Shown: positions 1 to 12,328 of the stretch, piece after piece | Layout of the letters: each line of letters starts with the position of its first letter | How positions within the stretch are numbered: position 1 is the first letter of the stretch | Source: Zygnema circumcarinatum | Lineage: Eukaryota; Streptophyta; Zygnematophyceae; Zygnematales; Zygnemataceae | DNA: 31,567 nt | Direction of reading: 5' to 3' | Assembly: GCA_037447605.1 (NCBI GenBank) | Contig: CM074810.1 | Location: 1,725,710 to 1,757,276, forward strand | The notes under the pieces: generated by a model | What the model saw: the letters and a program-made list of their open reading frames with translations, nothing else | Told to the model about the DNA's origin: nothing | The model's database searches: none | Position numbers and translations under genes: made by a program

Positions 1-56
<56 letters not shown>

Positions 57-64
57 GAGAGAGA
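1..64. repeat. (GA)n microsatellite in intron 5 of peptidase A
   Basis: Nearly pure GA dinucleotide run with one CA interruption near position 49. It lies inside the last visible intron of the left-most peptidase gene (positions 1-176). On the coding (minus) strand this is a CT tract. Confidence 0.95.
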
Positions 65-176
65 AACATTGGGAATGAGAGGGAGGCAGCACAGAAGAAA
101 ATTATTGCAGAAAGGGAGACGGAGATAGACTCGGGAGCGAGGAATTCAAGAGTGAGAGTGGGAGGAGGGTACTAAC

Positions 177-3100
177 GCGAGAGTACTGTATCCTGTCAGG
201 AGCTCATCCGCGAAATCCAGTTCAGTGCTCCCTGCTGACTGGTTGTCTGTCGGTTTGCCTGTAAAGTCCGGAATGGTCATCACTGCAGTTTTTTGGTCCT
301 CCAATAGCACGACCTAGCCGCCACCCCAAAAAAAAATAAAAACCAAAACAACAAGGGAAGCAATAACGGAAAATATAAACTAGTCAAGAAAGGAAAAGGA
401 GAAGACAAGTCCCGCTCGCTCTCCTCCCCCTCCCTTCGCCCCTCCGCCTCTCCTCCCCTCCCCTCAAATCTCCCCTCTCCTCCGCTTCCCCTCCCTCCCT
501 CCTTCCTCCCTCTCCTTCCTCCTCTCCTCCCTCCCTCCTCCCCTACCTCTCCGCCTTCCCTTTTCCCCTCCCTCCCTCCCTCCCCTCCTTCCTCTCCTCC
601 CCCCCTTCGCCCCTCCCTTTGCCCTTTCCCCCTTCCCCCTTCCCTCCCCTTCGCCCCTCCCTCCTTCCCTCCCCTCAACCCCCTCCTCCCTTTGCCCCTC
701 CACCCCTCCCTTTCTCCCTCCCTCCCTTCGCCCTTCCCCCCCTTCGCCCCTCTCTCCCTCCTTCCCTCACCTGAACGAAGTCAGACGTGTTAGACAGCCG
801 CTGATAGGGCTGTGTGGTTTCCTCCATAGTGGTATACATCTCCGGCCTGCCACGTGGCGAGCGCAGAGGGCGCTCCCGAGGAGTGTTGTACGGAGAGCGG
901 CGCCCGCGAGCATCGAGAGAAGCGCTCCCTGTGCTTGCAGCGGTTGCTGCGCAGTTCAGTTCGTAAAACTGAGAACTGTCGTTGAAGTTATCGCCCACGT
1001 ATATGACAAGATATGGAACTTCAAATGTCTCTGATGTGGTGGAAGTCTTCCTGCAAATGTACGACAATGGAAAATGTCAACATCACGTCGTAGTACAGTA
1101 GGACCCCATCATATTTTCCACCTGGTTTTAGCAAATATCCGGCGAAAATATTGTTTTTGGCAAGGTCCGTGTTACCAATAGGTGAGCGGAATTATGTTAG
1201 AGTTCATGTATGTCCGTACGTATCGCATCGTATCGTTTGCTGTCATATCGCTATTACAACTCGTACGGCTAGTACGGAAAGTACCGTATCGGATCGTATC
1301 GCATCGTGCCATATCGTATCGAAGCCAAGAAGAAGGGGGGAAGAGTGAGCGCCTCTTACGGCGGCACGTGTGGGGAGAGTAGGTGAAGTTTTGCGTAAGC
1401 CTGTGACGGCTAGTACAGCTAGTACGGCTAGTACGGCTAACACAAAGTTACTGTACAAAAAAGTGGTTTCGGCAAAATTGGTGCGAATTTATTGGTGACG
1501 CACTTTTGGAGGGGAAAATATGATGGGGTCCTACTGTACTTGTGGCATGCATGAATCGGAAAATGCATGCTTGTGTAGACATGCATGATTGCATGGGTTC
1601 ACAAGTACTAAGCAACTATCCATCTACTTACAATTCCGCATCATCCTCAACAACATCAATGCACAGACCACATACCAACATAAACATGCGATATGGAAGG
1701 CGAGCAGGAGTGTGGTAGGATTAGCCACTTCACCTCTTCAATTTAACTTTAAGTGTGTCGTTGCTCGGCAAAAGTGACGGGCTCATAAGTTCTCCCAAAT
1801 TCAGAGAGCTCCCCAGCGGTACATCGAACGATGGGCGCACAAACAGACTGTTGATGCGACTCTGCAGGTCGCGGTACCCGCCGACTTGTCTCGCCGCACG
1901 TGTGACATAATCCGTGGCAGGAATTCCATTGATTTCGAGAACTTCCGCGTCAGCGAGTAGCTCCACACTGCTGATGTTAAGCGCGTTTGCGGTGATGTTA
2001 AGTTCGGCAGCAATACCGATGTCTTTCAATGTTGTAAAAACTGCGCGATGAAAAAGGCATCAGCTTTAAACACCCACGCGTGAAAAGGGAGGGTTTTCAG
2101 GGTTTTTAGGGGGTTTAGTCTCATTGATGTAATGCAGGCGAGCAAAGTGAGAAGGGAGTAATTTACTGACCAGACTTGGGAGCCACCTTGACGACATTTG
2201 CCTTCCTTGTCGCACTGTAAACTTGAACCATTGGCAGCATCAAGTAGGTAGAAGCCATCAAATCATAGCAGTTCGCATTCCATCCCGTGTGGCCATCATT
2301 TAGTTTCGAAATTGTCGTTGTGAGGTCGCGATGAAAGTCGAAGTCATTCGCATACTCGGTGTTCTGAATACGGAGCAGCTGCTTTCGGAGTCGAACTCGG
2401 CTGAAAAGGCGATCGTCCGGAGACTTGATCGCGAGATCAGTGTACGGGTAAAGGTTCACCAATGCCTTCCAGATGGTATTCAGAATGGACTTTGCTTGGG
2501 CGGGTTTGAAGGGGAACGTTGTGAGGCAGCTCTTATAGAGGGAGGGGGTTAAGGCGTAGCCCTGGGCAACTGCTGAACCCACAGCGATGCAGGGATCATC
2601 TGAAGACTGTGCAAAAGCAGTTGGAGCTTCACTACACGTCAAAAAGAGCATTCCCAGGGAGATGATAAGGGGGGGAAGCGAACTCCCACGGACGGTGACG
2701 TGCCTACAAAAACAGGTTTGGGTGATCAAAATAAGAGATTATCATTGGTCGTGAGTTCCGTTGAACATCAGCCTTCTGGGGTTCTTCTCATTGTAGAACG
2801 TACTTATGCGTTGACTATACGTTGACCATTTAAGGGATGAAGGATCACATGGCAGTTCAGAAGCATGGCAACACTCAACACCATTATGAGATAAACTGAC
2901 AGAAAATCAGCAGAAGTTTGCCTCTGTATGGCATTAGGTCTACGAAAGGCCTCCTTACTATTCTACTTCTCAGAATCTGAATCTCTCAGACTCAGAATTT
3001 CTCAGCTCCTTAAGACCACACTAAGCTAAGCCATGGTTGAAAATTGAAAGGCTGCGGCTAAGCAAGAAGAAGGCGGAAGTTGGACGAGAGGGGGGCTCTT

Positions 3101-3932
3101 CATTATAAGAAAAGGACGATTTAGGTCGGTTCCCAAAACGTTGAGAAAAAGCATTATGTGAGAAAGGTGCTTCTTTTTTGCTAATCCTTACATTGCTGAC
3201 TATTTGCTGAGCACGATATTGATGCAGCAACTACATATGTCTAAGTCAGCACATGCCCATCCGTGCGGCCAAGCCTGGAATTCGACCCATACATCCTGTT
3301 AAAAGCAAAATAAAGATATGGAAACATACCATTACTGATATATATATATATACATTACTGCACTATATTCTGGCACACATTCAGTATTCTCCCACCCTAA
3401 GCTCCCTCTCTCCCTCCGAAACTGCCTCTTTTGCGCATTGTGTGTTCTCCTCCCCCCCCTACGCCTCCCCCCTACCCCGTCTCCCACTCGTCCTATTCCC
3501 TGACCCGCCTTCTATCCCCTCAATCTGCCCATCTTAAACACTCCCTCTCCCATCCTCCTTCCCTCCTCCCTCTCTCGCCCTCCACCTCACTCCTGGCCAT
3601 ATCCAACCTCCCTTCTCACTGCCCATTCTCCTTCCTCCTACCTCCCTTTTCCTGTTCCTTCATCTCCTCCGTCTCCGACCGCATGCTCACACTCTTCCTT
3701 TCCCTCACATTCTTCTCTCCATCTCCGTCCCTCGCCTCTCTCTCTCTCCCCAGCCTCCATCCCTTCCTCCCCTTCTCGTTTTTCCTCTTCCCCCACGTCC
3801 TTTTCACTCTCCCTCTCCCTCTACACCCCCTCCCACCCCCCTCTCTCTCACCCACCTCCCTCTCTCCCACTCCCATTCACAGCACACACACCTTCCAACC
3901 CTCCGTTCCTCCTCTCCACTCCGCTCCGCCAT
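177..3932 (-). CDS. Secreted CPAF-like S41 peptidase, copy A (3' end outside window)
   Basis: Five exons read on the minus strand: 3892-3932, 2171-2703, 1734-2040, 771-1050, 177-313, joining in frame through phases 2,1,2,0,2 (432 codons visible). Exon 1 is a short predicted exon with ATG at 3932 and a GTGTGT donor; it is the least certain part, chosen because copies D and E have the same phase-2 mini-exon. Residues about 22-45 form a hydrophobic signal peptide ending AFA, followed by DPC. The His motif LNDGHTGW (His about 152) and a PDZ-like segment with LEINGIPATDY are present. Exon 5 ends before the expected RLIIDLSNNGGG core, so the catalytic Ser and Glu lie beyond position 1. By family knowledge this is a secreted or luminal serine endopeptidase; the substrate is unknown. 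A 441-bp transposon-like element sits in intron 3. Exon lengths 533, 307 and 137 equal those of copy D. Confidence 0.8.
314..770. repeat. C/T-rich low-complexity tract (intron 4 of peptidase A)
   Basis: Almost the whole intron between exons 771-1050 and 177-313 is CCCT/CCTTCGCCCC-type repeat on the plus strand (GGGA on the coding strand). Gly/Arg/Glu-rich ORFs here are artefacts of the repeat. Confidence 0.9.
1096..1536. mobile_element. 441-bp pogo/Tc1-mariner-like MITE in intron 3 of peptidase A
   Basis: Perfect 24-bp terminal inverted repeats at 1096-1119 and 1513-1536 begin CAGTAGGACCCCATCATA. They are flanked by TA on both sides (1094-1095 and 1537-1538), as expected for a TA target-site duplication. 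CAGT-start termini plus TA duplication are typical of the pogo/Tigger branch of Tc1-mariner. No transposase ORF is present, so it is non-autonomous. The interior has two simple-repeat patches: TATCG/CATCG units around 1218-1325 and CTAGTACGG units around 1407-1438. It lies wholly within the intron 1051-1733. Confidence 0.85.
2704..3891. other. Predicted intron 1 of peptidase A, pyrimidine-rich on plus strand
   Basis: The 1,188-nt gap between the mini-exon and the signal-peptide exon. The half nearer 2704 is ordinary AT-balanced sequence with no convincing coding content. About 3385-3890 is a CT-rich tract that produces Ser/Pro-rich ORFs without family resemblance. The acceptor is TTTTTGTAG just before 2703 (minus strand). 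Confidence 0.6.
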
Positions 3933-4154
3933 CGCCGACCTTCGAAGGTACCTCCTCCTTCCTTTCGGCCACGTGTCACTTCCTCCTTCGCGCTTCGCAC
4001 GAGTGGGGGTCCTACAGCCTCCCCCTCCCCCTCCCCCGCCCCCGCCCCCGCCCTCTCCGCCGCCTTTGAAAGGGCCTCTCACCGACACACCTTCCGTACA
4101 AGGATTGGCAGTGGGCCACCGTTGACCCAGTAACCGTTAGCGCGTGAAAGGGAA

Positions 4155-4207
4155 CCAATATGATCATGCCACGTGTGATAAAATTTGGCGTGGGACCCTC
4201 TGATTGG
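4155..4207. promoter_or_regulatory. Pair of ERSE-I-like motifs upstream of peptidase A
   Basis: Two exact CCAAT-N9-CCACG matches in opposite orientation: plus strand 4155-4173 and minus strand 4189-4207. They lie 223-275 bp upstream of the predicted ATG of peptidase A at 3932. In the known ERSE-I, NF-Y binds CCAAT and an ATF6/bZIP28-type factor binds CCACG. Function here is inferred from spacing and position only. Confidence 0.65.
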
Positions 4208-4796
4208 CCGAAAATTTATGAGTCACATGTGACTGATTCCGTTGGTCAACCCACTTGAAAAAAACAAACATTTTCAAGATCCGAAAAAATTGTCGTATCG
4301 AACGGCTGGATAAGGTATCCCTGAGGTCTTGCAACTGTCCAAAACTATCTCTATGAGGGTCTCCCGTAATTTCTAGCAGAACAGCGCGCATGGAAATGTA
4401 ATGCCCGTACGTATTCAATGTGGACCGCATTACGACAACCGCATTACGACAAGTGCGAGTGCGTAACAAATCTACGTCGACCAATCAGGAAGCACCGACT
4501 GCCCTTTGGCGGTACGGTTGGTTTGTCGCCACATCGCCGGCGTAACGGCTAAGACCGACAGGCATAACAGCCGGCCGGCCACTGCACCGGCAAGTTTGGC
4601 GACGGAATCGTACGAACAGAAATGTACCATAATGCGACGAAATACGGCAGTCGTTCTACGTCGCACAGAGATCGCAGCGGAAGTCGCAAGAGTGGAGCCA
4701 CGTGGTGAGCGCCCCATTGGCTGGATCGGGAAGAAGGTCATGCGCACAATCCGCGCGTCGCTCAGAATGACAGAGACGCATGAAGGCATCCGCATG

Positions 4797-4905
4797 GGTT
4801 GTCGGTCATGGGGTCATGAGGTCATGGGGTCGGAGTCCTGGGCTCATGGACTTATGGGCTCGTGGGGTCGTGCGCTCATGGGGTCGTGGGCTAATAGGGT
4901 CAGTA
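4797..4905 (+). repeat. Degenerate GGGTCATG / GGGCTCATG tandem repeat
   Basis: About a dozen imperfect 8-10 bp units alternating GGGTCATG, GGGCTCATG and GGGGTCGTG. Intergenic, with no coding signal. Confidence 0.75.
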
Positions 4906-5885
4906 CCAAAATTTTACAACCGCGGGTGAGGACCCTGGATGACTACCGTATGTCATCAAGACCATGGTCGTGCGTGGTCCTGAGTCAGGACTCCCGACCT
5001 TGCTAGTTTGCAAACCAGAACCAGTTTGCTGACTAACTCTGGACCGAAGCTCGAACCGGTCCACGAGGTTCTGTCTCGGCAAGCCTGCAAAGTGCGGGCA
5101 GGCAGGCAAAGGAAGGGGAGGGAGGGGAGAAGTAGCTGACAATGGCGGCTGAGGATCTATCGGGAATTCGAGGCCCTCTAGATGGGATCGACAATAGAAC
5201 GGTTCGCATGGGAATTTTTTTTACATCCGCCCAAACCTCCGTCTCCGTCCACTCTATCCCACTCCCTTCTCCCTTCTCTCCCCCATTTGCTTTACTCCCT
5301 CTCTCTATTATCAGTGAGCTGCGTAAATGGCGATGCAGAAGTAATCGTTATTCGTAGAGGCAGTCGACGAGATTGAAGAGAAATCTCGTCAATTAGCGCC
5401 TCCTCAAACTAAAAGATTACAGCACCCAATTCTGGCTGCAACTGGTTTTCAGAAGTGACACAGCCCAAATAATTATTACTTTCATATGGTTCGGTATCGC
5501 GATAAGCAGTTCCCATTTCCTTTCAAAGGCAGACTTGCATTAGAAAACAAACAACCACAAATTCTCATTGATTTGGCGAGCATGCAACGAGAAAAGAACA
5601 CTTAACATATATATTAATGGTAGCTTAAGATATAACATATTTTCCTTTTATTTTTCTCCATTCTCCCCTCCTTCCCACCTCCCTTACTCCCTCCCTGTCC
5701 CTCATCTCTATGGTCTTTTCCCCTTATCCTCTTCTTCCCTTCTCTCCCTTCCCCTCCCAGCCTTCCCCCTTTATCCCTCAGCTGTAGACCCTGATTGACC
5801 CCATAATTTCATACCCAACTCATCCTCCAAACAAACATTTTCCTCCCCACTTTCCATCCCTGACCTTGTCCTCTCTCCTCCCTCT

Positions 5886-6973
5886 CTACGCCTCCTCCTT
5901 CTCTCCCTCCAACTGGGGCAGCCCGGTCGGCTCACACGAGAGACACCTGAACCCTCGGTTCAGCACGTGCACATACACCATCGCTGCCAGGAAAGCTCCC
6001 ACAAAGGGGCCGGCCCAATACACCCAATGGTGGGCCCACTGACCCGTCCACACGGCGGGGCCGAGGGACCTCGCAGGGTTCATGGAAGCGCCCGTGAGAG
6101 GAACCCCCACAAGGTGGTCGGCCATGATCGCGAAACCAATGAGAATGGGGGCGATCATGCCGGGGCCGTTGGGGTCGACGGCGGTTCCAAAAATGGTGAA
6201 GATGAGGACGAAGCTAAGGACCACTTCTAGCACGAATCCGCGGGAGGCACTGAGGTCGGGTGCAAGGCCGTGCGCGCCAAGATGGCCCTGAGAGAGGGAG
6301 AGAGAGGAAGAGAGAGGGAGAGAGTAAGAAAGAGTGAGAGAGGCGAAATCAGAAGCTGGTTTGTGACAATGCGTGAGAGATTCTATGGGGATTTGAGATC
6401 GAATTACAAGTAAGTGCTCTTACATAGGCGAGATCGTCAACGACCCCTTTGAGAACGCCGGCTCCAAGGATCGCTCCGCCGCACTGTGCTATCACATACA
6501 TGACGCCGCGCACGATGTTGAGGCGGCCGGATACGACAAAGGCGAAGGTGACGGCGGGGTTGATGTGGCCGCCCGAAATGGAGCCGATGGTGCCCGCGAG
6601 GAGCGCGATCATGAGGCCGTGGGCGAGGGAGATGGCGACCAGGCGGGCGGGCTCTATGGGGACACCCTTCAGTTCCACCGTGCCTGCAACCGTGGACCCC
6701 ATTGCCGCTTAGAATGTGATTGGAGGGCTAGAGAGAGATAGAGGAAGGCGATGAAGAGATGCGAGAGGGAGGGAGAGACGAGAGAAGAGGAGGGAGAGGA
6801 GTGAGAGGAGAGTGGGAGAGAGGCGCACCGGAGGAGACGACGGCGCCGCATCCAACGAAGACGAAGAGGAAGGTCGCCACGAACTCGGCTGTCGCTGCGC
6901 GCCACGCGTCGGCGTGGAAGAGATCGTCCTTCTTCTTGCCGACCTCGAACTCGACTAGAATGAAGTTCAACAT
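5886..6973 (-). CDS. Aquaporin, hybrid intrinsic protein (HIP)-like / TIP-related MIP channel
   Basis: Three exons on the minus strand: 6829-6973, 6424-6707, 5886-6287 (145+284+402 nt, 276 aa), all GT-AG and in frame. Both NPA boxes are intact: SGGHINPAVTF (Asn98) and GASMNPARSLGPAVW (Asn213). Counting from the two NPA asparagines, the aromatic/arginine filter is His78 (H2), His201 (H5), Ala210 (LE1), Arg216 (LE2). His at H2 is typical of tonoplast TIPs and His at H5 of plasma-membrane PIPs; the H-H-A-R set is the one reported for the HIP class of mosses and spikemoss. It should form a six-helix water, and perhaps small-solute, channel; the membrane cannot be told from sequence. The ATG at 6973 follows a GA-rich leader, and the acidic C-terminal tail ends EKEEA. 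It could also be filed as a divergent TIP. Confidence 0.9.
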
Positions 6974-7022
6974 CGTGAGAGAGTGGGAGGGAGAGAGAGA
7001 GATGGAGGGGGAGAGAGAAAGG

Positions 7023-7026
<4 letters not shown>

Positions 7027-7109
<83 letters not shown>
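7027..7109. repeat. (GA)n microsatellite upstream of the aquaporin
   Basis: Pure GA run of about 80 nt starting some 55 nt upstream of the aquaporin ATG, so it probably lies in the 5' leader or core promoter (CT on the coding strand). Spurious Ser/Leu repeat ORFs cross it. Confidence 0.95.
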
Positions 7110-7111
<2 letters not shown>

Positions 7112-7439
7112 GAGCTTGAGGCTGACCGAGAAGCAAACTGAGAGTAAGGAAAGGTGGCTGTGGAGAGACTGGCGATGGCGGAGGCTTTAAGGGGCGGCAG
7201 CTCCAAACACTGGTTTGTACATGTACGGTAACATCGACAAAAATGACGTCACTTTTTTATTTTTATTTGGAGCTCTGCATTTTTCGGATATGACGGTTCA
7301 ACTATTTTCAACGCTTCGGTTTCTTATTTTGTGTTTGTTTGTTTTTTCTGATTTGTTCTCTTTTTAACCTTTTGGGCATTTCTGGCGTTTTCGTTTGGCT
7401 TTTCCGGGCACACCTCAAGGGCTTAAAATAATTCTTGAA

Positions 7440-7458
7440 CCAATCAGAGATTGACACG
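7440..7458 (+). promoter_or_regulatory. ERSE-I-like motif, one mismatch, upstream of aquaporin
   Basis: CCAAT, then nine bases, then ACACG (consensus CCACG). It lies 467 bp upstream of the aquaporin ATG. Confidence 0.4.
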
Positions 7459-7683
7459 TGACAAGACCACTTCCAAGTTTTCAGATTTTTGCAGCCCCAA
7501 AAATTTAACATTTGCCTTTCGGTCCAAAATTGCAGACTGGCCAAACTTTTCATTTCGTTCCTTTTGTCGTGGGCCTCGTGGCACAATCCCAGTGGACAAT
7601 TTTCAAGTGCGGGCTGGCTGGAAACGTTTCCCATACACCAATAGAAAATATTTTAAAATCATTTAGTCTATCAAAAAAACTGG

Positions 7684-7775
7684 CTCGTACGGTTCTGGCG
7701 CGTGGCCGGCGTGTGGCCTGAGATCCATGGATCGTACGGACAGGCGCGTGGCGGGCGCGTGGCCTAAGATCTAAA
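7684..7775. repeat. Two-copy tandem duplication (~45 bp)
   Basis: Two adjacent units share CGTACGG, GGCGCGTGGC, GGCGTGTGGCCT or GGCGCGTGGCCT, and a terminal AAGATCT/GAGATC. The copies are diverged; no protein or RNA is recognised. Confidence 0.65.
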
Positions 7776-8046
7776 ATCTTCCAGGTCAGCAGCGTTGGAC
7801 AGTCTGCTGCACTTGGCAAAAATGCTGACGCAAGCACTACATTTCCGCGAAATTGTCAACAATTCGAGCCAAAATTCCCCGCCCGTTTTGGCCCCATCGG
7901 GCGACCCGCGGCTCCGAACCGAACACGTGTCAAATTGGATGGTTTTGGAAAAAGTGAAAGGACAAATACCGAGTCTAGTCAGCTACTTTCTGCCAGCTGG
8001 CAGTCCCAGGGCCTCTCCCGTCGTGGTCTGGGTTATCGAGCGTCTT

Positions 8047-8065
8047 CCAATAGAAAAGTGCCACG
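8047..8065 (+). promoter_or_regulatory. CCAAT-N9-CCACG (ERSE-I-like) motif
   Basis: Exact match with CCACGTGG continuing 3'. Intergenic, about 1.1 kb upstream of the aquaporin ATG and 2 kb upstream of RBX1. Confidence 0.5.
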
Positions 8066-8256
8066 TGGAGTGTTCTAGAAAGATGCCAGATCCTTGTGTC
8101 ACGTGGAACATCCAACGGCGCACATTTGATCCAAATGTCGACGTGGACAATGACCTAAAACCCTCCAAGAATGGAGGGCGGACATTGCCGACTCAGCGAA
8201 AGGGGTCACGACAATGGAGTGTACGGACATGATTGATAGGGAATTGCAGCCAACCA

Positions 8257-8431
8257 AAATGTCGGCCACCGACCATCACCGACATAATGGCACGCGCTGA
8301 CCACGGGCTCGGCGCGCGTTGGTGCTGATTGCGAGGACCTAAATGTCGGCCACCGACGATAAAGCCGGTGGGTCCTGCGGCCACCGACATAATGGCACGC
8401 GCTAACCACGGGCCCGGCGCGCAGTGCCGAC
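8257..8431. repeat. Two-copy tandem repeat with nested CCACCGACATAATGG blocks
   Basis: Copy 1 (about 8257-8340) and copy 2 (about 8341-8431) both begin AAATGTCGGCCACCGAC. Both contain CACCGACATAATGGCACGCG followed by CCACGGG and CGGCGCGC blocks. Copy 2 carries extra sequence between the two blocks. Function unknown. Confidence 0.8.
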
Positions 8432-8480
8432 CTAGACATAGAGTAGGGCGGATGAATTTTTCGACCTTGGAAGGTTTTCG

Positions 8481-8499
8481 CCAATCAGATGGTCCCACG
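8481..8499 (+). promoter_or_regulatory. CCAAT-N9-CCACG (ERSE-I-like) motif
   Basis: Exact match, CCAATCAGATGGTCCCACG. It is nearly identical over the spacer to the minus-strand copy at 4189-4207, which has CAGAGGGTC where this one has CAGATGGTC. A one-mismatch copy (CCGCG) follows at 8711-8729. Confidence 0.5.
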
Positions 8500-8982
8500 T
8501 CACCCTGAGCTATCATGTACATCGGTAGGCTCGATTGTTCGTACAATCTGGCTGCTCCTCCGCGTCCTTTTATTTTGTCGCGGAGTGAAAATTCGACAAA
8601 AGAATTGGTGCCATCCTCGTGTAGTATCCGTACCAGCAGGTGACCGACGAGTACGAACAAAAAGCGGCGCCACGTGCCACGTTGGCGTCAAGCCGACCGA
8701 GCACATGCAGCCAATGACGAGCTGCCGCGACGCGTGCCTCCAAAAAAGTCGAGACCGTGCCTTAACCTATGCGGGAGTGTCGTCATGTTGTGTTTTGTCT
8801 CCTAGCTGACTGAGACAGATACGACAAACGTACCCGTTCGTTCCACCCGCAGCAGTACTGTATGTACAAAAGCCGGTCTGAATCTCGCCTGCTCGGCAAG
8901 GCGCGATCGAGCGGTTGCAAATGTGCCACGTCGGATGATGCCATCGTTTGGAAAATAAATAAAGGAAAACAACTTTGAAAGG

Positions 8983-9096
8983 CCAAAGTTTTGTTGAACA
9001 GTCAGTGACCCAATGGCCATTTTTAGTGACTTCAAAAGGCAAATTGCGTTGCCTTACCATAAGTGTTGCGCAGTTGTTCAACAAAAACTGTTTGGT
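8983..9096. repeat. Short inverted repeat, possible MITE remnant
   Basis: The left end, CCAAAGTTTTGTTGAACA, is matched in reverse complement by the right end, TGTTCAACAAAAACTGTTTGG, with small indels, enclosing about 75 bp. No clear target duplication. Confidence 0.4.
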
Positions 9097-9461
9097 AACT
9101 TGTGACAATGTTCATTTTTAGAGCAGAATTGTATCCAAAGGTATCTCTGCTGACAATCAGCGCAAGAAGACGAAGAACAGTATACTGAAGCTCAGGATGA
9201 AATGGCACTGCATGTAAACCTAGAAAAGCAAGAACAGTACCTATTTCCTTACCATTTTCACAACGGAGCTGTGGCCTTGTATAATAGAATAATGAAAGGA
9301 ACGCTGCTTTATTTTAACATACCTACACCAGCAACAACAGCAACAATACGGTAGCAGCAGAAGAAATCTTATGCGACCTCGACCGGCGGTTACCGCGCGT
9401 CGATGGCTGCCCCCGCCAGCGTGGCAAACAACTGCGGAGGGGAGACGGTCCTTAGCACTAA

Positions 9462-9480
9462 CGTGGCGATGAGCGATTGG
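9462..9480 (-). promoter_or_regulatory. ERSE-I-like motif in RBX1 upstream region (distal)
   Basis: The reverse complement reads CCAAT-N9-CCACG exactly. It lies about 585-605 bp upstream of the RBX1 ATG. Confidence 0.55.
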
Positions 9481-9624
9481 TAGGCGCCCGTTCTTTTTAT
9501 CTCAGTATAACTAACGCACACGTGGCAGCCACGTTGGCGCCGCGCTGGCTCGGCGCTCCATGATGGAACCTAGTAACGCGTACGCCCTTCGCCCCCTTCC
9601 CTTGATTTCCAAGGTCAAACCCAG

Positions 9625-9643
9625 CCAATCAGCTTTTGCCACG
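9625..9643 (+). promoter_or_regulatory. ERSE-I-like motif in RBX1 upstream region (middle)
   Basis: Exact CCAAT-N9-CCACG in the same orientation as RBX1, about 420-440 bp upstream of its ATG; the ACGT core is completed by GTCAG. Confidence 0.55.
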
Positions 9644-9906
9644 TCAGCTATCCGTTCAATGCTGGTTACTTTAGTCCTGGATTTGGCCTTGACCAGTGGG
9701 CGAGGACTAGCTACCCGTGTCAGTTATTCACCAGTTTTTAGTCACTAATCATCCTGCTAGCCAGCTGGAAGACTTTCCGAAACACGCTGGACCGTACCAT
9801 ACGGACCGAAATTGACCAACACACCAACCGTACGGACTAGTATCGTGACGTTACAGTACCTAGACGTACTGATGACGTCATGTGCTCACTCCATGAAACT
9901 TGTACA

Positions 9907-9925
9907 CGTGGCGCATCACCATTGG
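9907..9925 (-). promoter_or_regulatory. ERSE-I-like motif in RBX1 proximal promoter
   Basis: The reverse complement reads CCAAT-N9-CCACG exactly, with the ACG part inside CACGTG. It lies 141-159 bp upstream of the RBX1 ATG, a usual promoter distance. Confidence 0.6.
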
Positions 9926-10065
9926 CAAATTCTGCCGTATTTAGTTCGCAATAGGGCACACGGTAGGTTTCCCCGCGTCTGCGCCCCTTCAGATTTTACG
10001 CGGAGGCGGAGGCGGAGGCGGAGGCTAGAGGAGAGGGAGAGGGAGAGGGAGAGGGAGGCAGCGCC

Positions 10066-12328
<2,263 letters not shown>

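Larger units (their letters stand above)
3933..5885. other. Intergenic region between peptidase A (5' end) and the aquaporin (3' end)
   Basis: No gene seen. It holds: the tail of the CT-rich tract to about 4070; two CCAAT-N9-CCACG motifs at 4155-4207; a perfect 14-bp palindrome AGTCACATGTGACT at 4221-4234; a degenerate CCAAT-N9 copy at 4481-4500; a CCAAT/CCACG pair with spacing 10 (minus strand, about 4700-4720); a GGGTCATG-type repeat at about 4797-4905; and another CT-rich tract at about 5640-5885. Confidence 0.7.
7110..10065. other. Divergent intergenic region between aquaporin and RBX1
   Basis: About 3 kb with no convincing coding exon on either strand. It contains ACGT-core (CACGTG, CCACGT) sites, exact CCAAT-N9-CCACG motifs at 8047, 8481, 9462, 9625 and 9907, one-mismatch copies at 7440 and 8711, short tandem duplications at 7684-7775 and 8257-8431, and a small inverted repeat at about 8983-9096. 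About 9120-9360 shows nothing recognisable. Confidence 0.7.

Noticed and set aside
2163-2729. Start of peptidase A at 2729
   Set aside because: The first codon there is TTG, and a good 3' splice site (TTTTTGTAG at 2704 on the minus strand) lies inside, in the same phase as copies D and E.
3431-4069. 212-residue Ser/Pro-rich plus-strand ORF
   Set aside because: Product of the CT-rich low-complexity tract, with no start context, domain or family motif; it overlaps the predicted intron and mini-exon of peptidase A on the other strand.
4700-4720. CCAAT...CCACG pair near 4700-4720
   Set aside because: On the minus strand both halves are exact, but the spacing is 10, not 9; not counted among the exact motifs.
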